Shown here one piece after another: positions 22,014 to 22,643 of a stretch of DNA of 22,643 bases. The DNA lies in assembly GCA_003491845.1 (NCBI GenBank), contig DNBN01000005.1, positions 2,821 to 25,463 on the forward strand. Direction: 5' to 3'. This DNA is from Porticoccaceae bacterium. GTDB lineage: Bacteria > Pseudomonadota > Gammaproteobacteria > Pseudomonadales > Porticoccaceae. Position numbers and translations under genes: made by a program. The notes under the pieces are model-generated. The model was not told where the DNA came from. It ran no database searches and was given only the letters and a program-made list of their open reading frames with translations. Every line of letters begins with the position of its first letter. Within the stretch, counting starts at the first letter, position 1.

Positions 22014-22643
22014 GCCAATCTAGTCCAACACAAGTAATCGGTATCGCCAGTGGTAAGGGGGGTGTTGGTAAGACAACCGTGTCTGCCAATCTCGCTGTAG
22101 CTCTTGCTGCTGCTGGCAAAAAAGTCATGGTTTTCGATGCCGACCTTGGGCTAGCCAATGCTCAATTAGCGCTTGGATGTAGAACTGAGTATAATTTTAG
22201 TCATGTACTGAGTGGAGAAAAAACGGTTCAGGAAATAATTGTAGAGGGACCGCAGGGGGTAAAACTTATTCCTGGATCAAGTGGCATTCAGCATATGGCC
22301 TCATTAAGCGCTAGTGAAGCCGCAGGAATAGTTCAATCTTTCTCAGATATAAGTGAGGATCTAGATTACCTAATTGTTGATCTTGCAGCAGGCTTATCTG
22401 ATTCGGTAATGACTTTTTTAAGCGCTTGCCAATACCGTTTCATTGTTGTCAAAGACGACCCCTCATCCATAGCAGATGCCTATGCCACCATAAAAGTTAT
22501 GATTCAGGATCTTCAGCTAAATGATATTTTTATAATCCCAAATTGTATGGACTCACATGGAGCAGGCGAAAGACTGTTTTTAGGTATTAATTCTGTTATA
22601 AAAACATTCTTGGGCTCTAGTGTCTCTAACTTGGGAACCATTC
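22010..22643 (+). CDS. fleN: FleN/FlhG, MinD-type ATPase controlling flagellar number, 3' end missing
   Basis: FleN/FlhG is a ParA/MinD-family ATPase that limits flagellar number, with FlhF and the master activator as partners. The visible 211 residues show a deviant Walker A (ASGKGGVGKTT, about residues 13-23), then VMVFDADLGLANAQLALG, then IPGSSGIQHMASLS, then DYLIVDLAAGLSDSVMTFLS; the usual Thr of the DTAAG motif is Leu here. KDDPSSIADAYATIKVM is the typical FleN DEPTSITDAYALIK block, slightly changed. The DQAxxLR activation helix, known from some FlhG proteins as the FlhF-stimulating element, is absent from the N-terminus (MSQSSPTQVIGIAS). AAGGC lies 7 nt before the ATG. It follows flhF after 91 nt. 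Confidence 0.93.
   Translation, partial: MSQSSPTQVIGIASGKGGVGKTTVSANLAVALAAAGKKVMVFDADLGLANAQLALGCRTEYNFSHVLSGEKTVQEIIVEGPQGVKLIPGSSGIQHMASLSASEAAGIVQSFSDISEDLDYLIVDLAAGLSDSVMTFLSACQYRFIVVKDDPSSIADAYATIKVMIQDLQLNDIFIIPNCMDSHGAGERLFLGINSVIKTFLGSSVSNLGTI

Noticed and set aside
1..22643. Mobile elements, CRISPR arrays, tRNA or rRNA genes
   Set aside because: None was found: no transposase or integrase frame, no regular direct repeats with spacers, and no tRNA-like cloverleaf was noticed by eye.

Overview
The window is a flagellar gene region of a gammaproteobacterium. Gene content and order recall the polar-flagellum clusters of Pseudomonas, Shewanella and Vibrio. Base composition looks moderate, roughly 40-45% GC by eye. 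The flgA/flgM/flgN block beside flgB, the flhA-flhF-fleN run and the H-ring genes flgP/flgT all point to a motile, probably polarly flagellated and perhaps marine gammaproteobacterium. I cannot name the genus.

Layout. Positions 1-12261 (minus strand) hold one long run, read right to left: flgB, flgC, flgD, flgE, flgF, flgG, flgH, flgI, flgJ, flgK, flgL and then fliD, which runs off the left edge. It encodes rod, hook, hook cap, P and L rings, hook-filament junction and filament cap. A near-perfect sigma-54 promoter precedes flgB, and a sigma-28-type promoter precedes flgL. Positions 12262-14510 (plus strand) hold flgA (P-ring chaperone), flgM (anti-sigma-28, with its own sigma-28 promoter and a strong terminator) and flgN (chaperone for FlgK/FlgL). 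Positions 14511-18285 (minus strand) hold a second transcription unit: flgP, flgT, a FimV/LysM-like periplasmic protein, a FliK-like hook-length protein and a small FlhB C-domain homologue. FlgP and FlgT are outer-membrane H-ring proteins. Positions 18286-22643 (plus strand) hold a consensus sigma-54 promoter, flhA (export gate), flhF, a possible 22-codon ORF, and the start of fleN/flhG, which runs off the right edge.

The genes form a regulatory ladder. Sigma-54 promoters drive early and middle genes (flhA-flhF-fleN and the flgB operon). FlgM holds sigma-28 until the hook is complete. Sigma-28-type promoters serve flgM, flgL-fliD and probably the flgPT unit.

The gene set is conventional, but several members are not. 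The FlhF homologue has lost every recognisable GTPase motif. FliD is giant (more than 1024 residues), with internal repeats and a jelly-roll, carbohydrate-binding-like insert. FlgA carries three SAF-like units instead of one. FlgJ lacks its peptidoglycan hydrolase domain. An orphan FlhB C-domain protein is translationally coupled to a FliK-like protein. A possible tiny ORF overlaps the fleN start. No mobile element, CRISPR array, tRNA or rRNA was seen, and no intergenic stretch exceeds 300 bases.
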